From assembly GCF_000721935.1 (NCBI RefSeq), contig NZ_KL585383.1, positions 79,028 to 84,701 on the forward strand: DNA of 5,674 nucleotides, given 5' to 3'. The DNA comes from Streptomyces sp. NRRL WC-3549 (GTDB lineage Bacteria; Actinomycetota; Actinomycetes; Streptomycetales; Streptomycetaceae). The notes under the pieces are model-generated. The model saw nothing but the letters and a program-made list of their open reading frames with translations, did no database searches and had not been told where the DNA came from. The stretch's first letter is position 1. Every line of letters starts with the position of its first letter. This document shows positions 4,980 to 5,674 of this stretch, piece by piece. A program made the translations under genes and the position numbers.

Positions 4980-5674
4980 GAGGGCCGCGGAGACCCGGGT
5001 GTAGACCCCCGGGTTCCCCGGGCTTCCGCAGCCGCTGCCCCAGGACACGAGGCCGATGAGCCGCCCACGGGCCATCAGAGGGCCTCCGCTGTCCCCCTGG
5101 CAGGCATCCCGCCCTCCGGCCGTGTCACCGGCGCAGAGCATGGCTGAGGCGTCGTACGAGCCGTACGTACCGCCCGGGTAGGCGCGGGCGCACGTGCTGT
5201 CCGGCAGCACCCGCACCTCGGCCGCGCGCAGGGTGGCCGCGTAGGCGCCGTACCCCGTGGTGTCCCCCCAGCCGTACACCGTGGCCTCACCACCGGGTGT
5301 GTACGCCTCGTCCCCCTCCGTGGCCATCGGGATGACGCTGCGCTCCGGAAGCGCCCGCTCCAGCGTGAGCACCGCCAGATCGCCCGCGTTCGTACGGGGG
5401 TCGTACCCGGGGTTGGTCCAGGCCGACCGCACCGGGATCTCCTGGCCGCCGGGACCGTCCAGTTCGTCGCGTCCGGCGATGACCTTCAGATCGCGCACCT
5501 CGGAGACCTCGCCGCCGAGTACGTCCGGCCGCAGGCAGTGTGCGGCCGTGAGCGCCTTGGTGGGCGCGATCGCCACCGCGCCGCAGAACTGTCCGGCCCG
5601 CGTTCCCCCGAACCGGTCACGGCTGGCCAGGGCCACCGCCCAGGGGCTGTCGGCCACGGCGGCCGGCCTGCCAC
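4956..5674 (-). CDS. Trypsin-like serine protease (S1), 5'-truncated
   Basis: This is the mature domain of a chymotrypsin-fold S1 peptidase, of the kind actinomycetes usually secrete. The visible 238 residues begin GRPAAVADSPW, which matches the start of a mature enzyme just inside a V-V-G-G-type activation site. Signal peptide and propeptide therefore lie beyond the window edge. Numbered from the first visible residue, the catalytic triad is H45 (TAAHC), D98 (NAGDLAVL) and S195 (GDSGGPL). D189, six residues before the serine, is the S1-pocket aspartate that gives trypsin-like cleavage after Arg or Lys. Cysteines C30-C46, C161-C180 and C191-C215 fit the three standard disulphides, and GVYTRVSAALGWM is the usual C-terminal helix. 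A GTG at 5657 is in frame but lies inside the mature domain, so it is not the true start. The gene is convergent with the DUF7455 gene. The natural substrate is unknown. Confidence 0.93.
   Translation of the reverse strand, partial: GRPAAVADSPWAVALASRDRFGGTRAGQFCGAVAIAPTKALTAAHCLRPDVLGGEVSEVRDLKVIAGRDELDGPGGQEIPVRSAWTNPGYDPRTNAGDLAVLTLERALPERSVIPMATEGDEAYTPGGEATVYGWGDTTGYGAYAATLRAAEVRVLPDSTCARAYPGGTYGSYDASAMLCAGDTAGGRDACQGDSGGPLMARGRLIGLVSWGSGCGSPGNPGVYTRVSAALGWMAGRV

Overview
The window looks like chromosomal DNA from a high-GC actinomycete, most probably Streptomyces or a close relative. By eye the base composition is about 70% GC. At least three of the four visible gene starts are GTG (partner-overlap, ribosome-site and start-context arguments are given under each gene). 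The proteins are of actinobacterial type: a ParE-type topoisomerase subunit, a DUF7455-like small zinc-ribbon protein and an S1 trypsin-like protease. I recall the neighbourhood as resembling the region of the principal sigma factor gene hrdB in Streptomyces, but hrdB is not in the window, so this is inference from memory.

Layout, left to right. Bases 1-17 are not genomic: they are 17 of the 19 bases of the synthetic Tn5 mosaic end used in Nextera-type libraries, so the left edge is an untrimmed contig end. Bases 18-1364 (minus) encode the first 449 residues of an ActP-like sodium/solute (acetate) symporter, cut off by the adapter. It is translationally coupled, through a GTGA overlap, to an upstream two-helix DUF485 membrane protein (1361-1834, minus). 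A 223-base gap follows, with a terminator-like hairpin for the next gene and a small perfect hairpin upstream of the DUF485 gene. Bases 2058-4184 (minus) are a complete type II topoisomerase B subunit, called here topoisomerase IV ParE.

Bases 4185-4615 are the only long non-coding stretch. They separate parE (minus) from a divergently transcribed 76-residue zinc-ribbon protein of DUF7455 type (4616-4846, plus). The gap is lower in GC than its flanks. It contains a candidate vegetative promoter, a LexA-box-like sequence, a leader hairpin with an alternative pairing, a perfect 12-base palindrome, and a candidate ECF (SigR-like) promoter close to the small gene. All of these are pattern matches only.

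The small gene converges on a secreted-type trypsin-like protease (4956-5674, minus, 5' end off the window). The 109-base gap between them carries a strong bidirectional terminator and two other hairpins, one of which encloses the protease stop codon.

How the genes work together: the DUF485/symporter pair is a two-gene transport operon for acetate or another short carboxylate. ParE supplies the ATPase and TOPRIM half of a decatenating topoisomerase whose ParC partner is not in the window. The small zinc-ribbon protein and the protease have no evident functional link to either. I see no mobile element, CRISPR array, tRNA or rRNA, and no convincing new multi-gene system. The points most worth a second look are the adapter remnant, the parE/DUF7455 intergenic region and the non-canonical TOPRIM signature in ParE.
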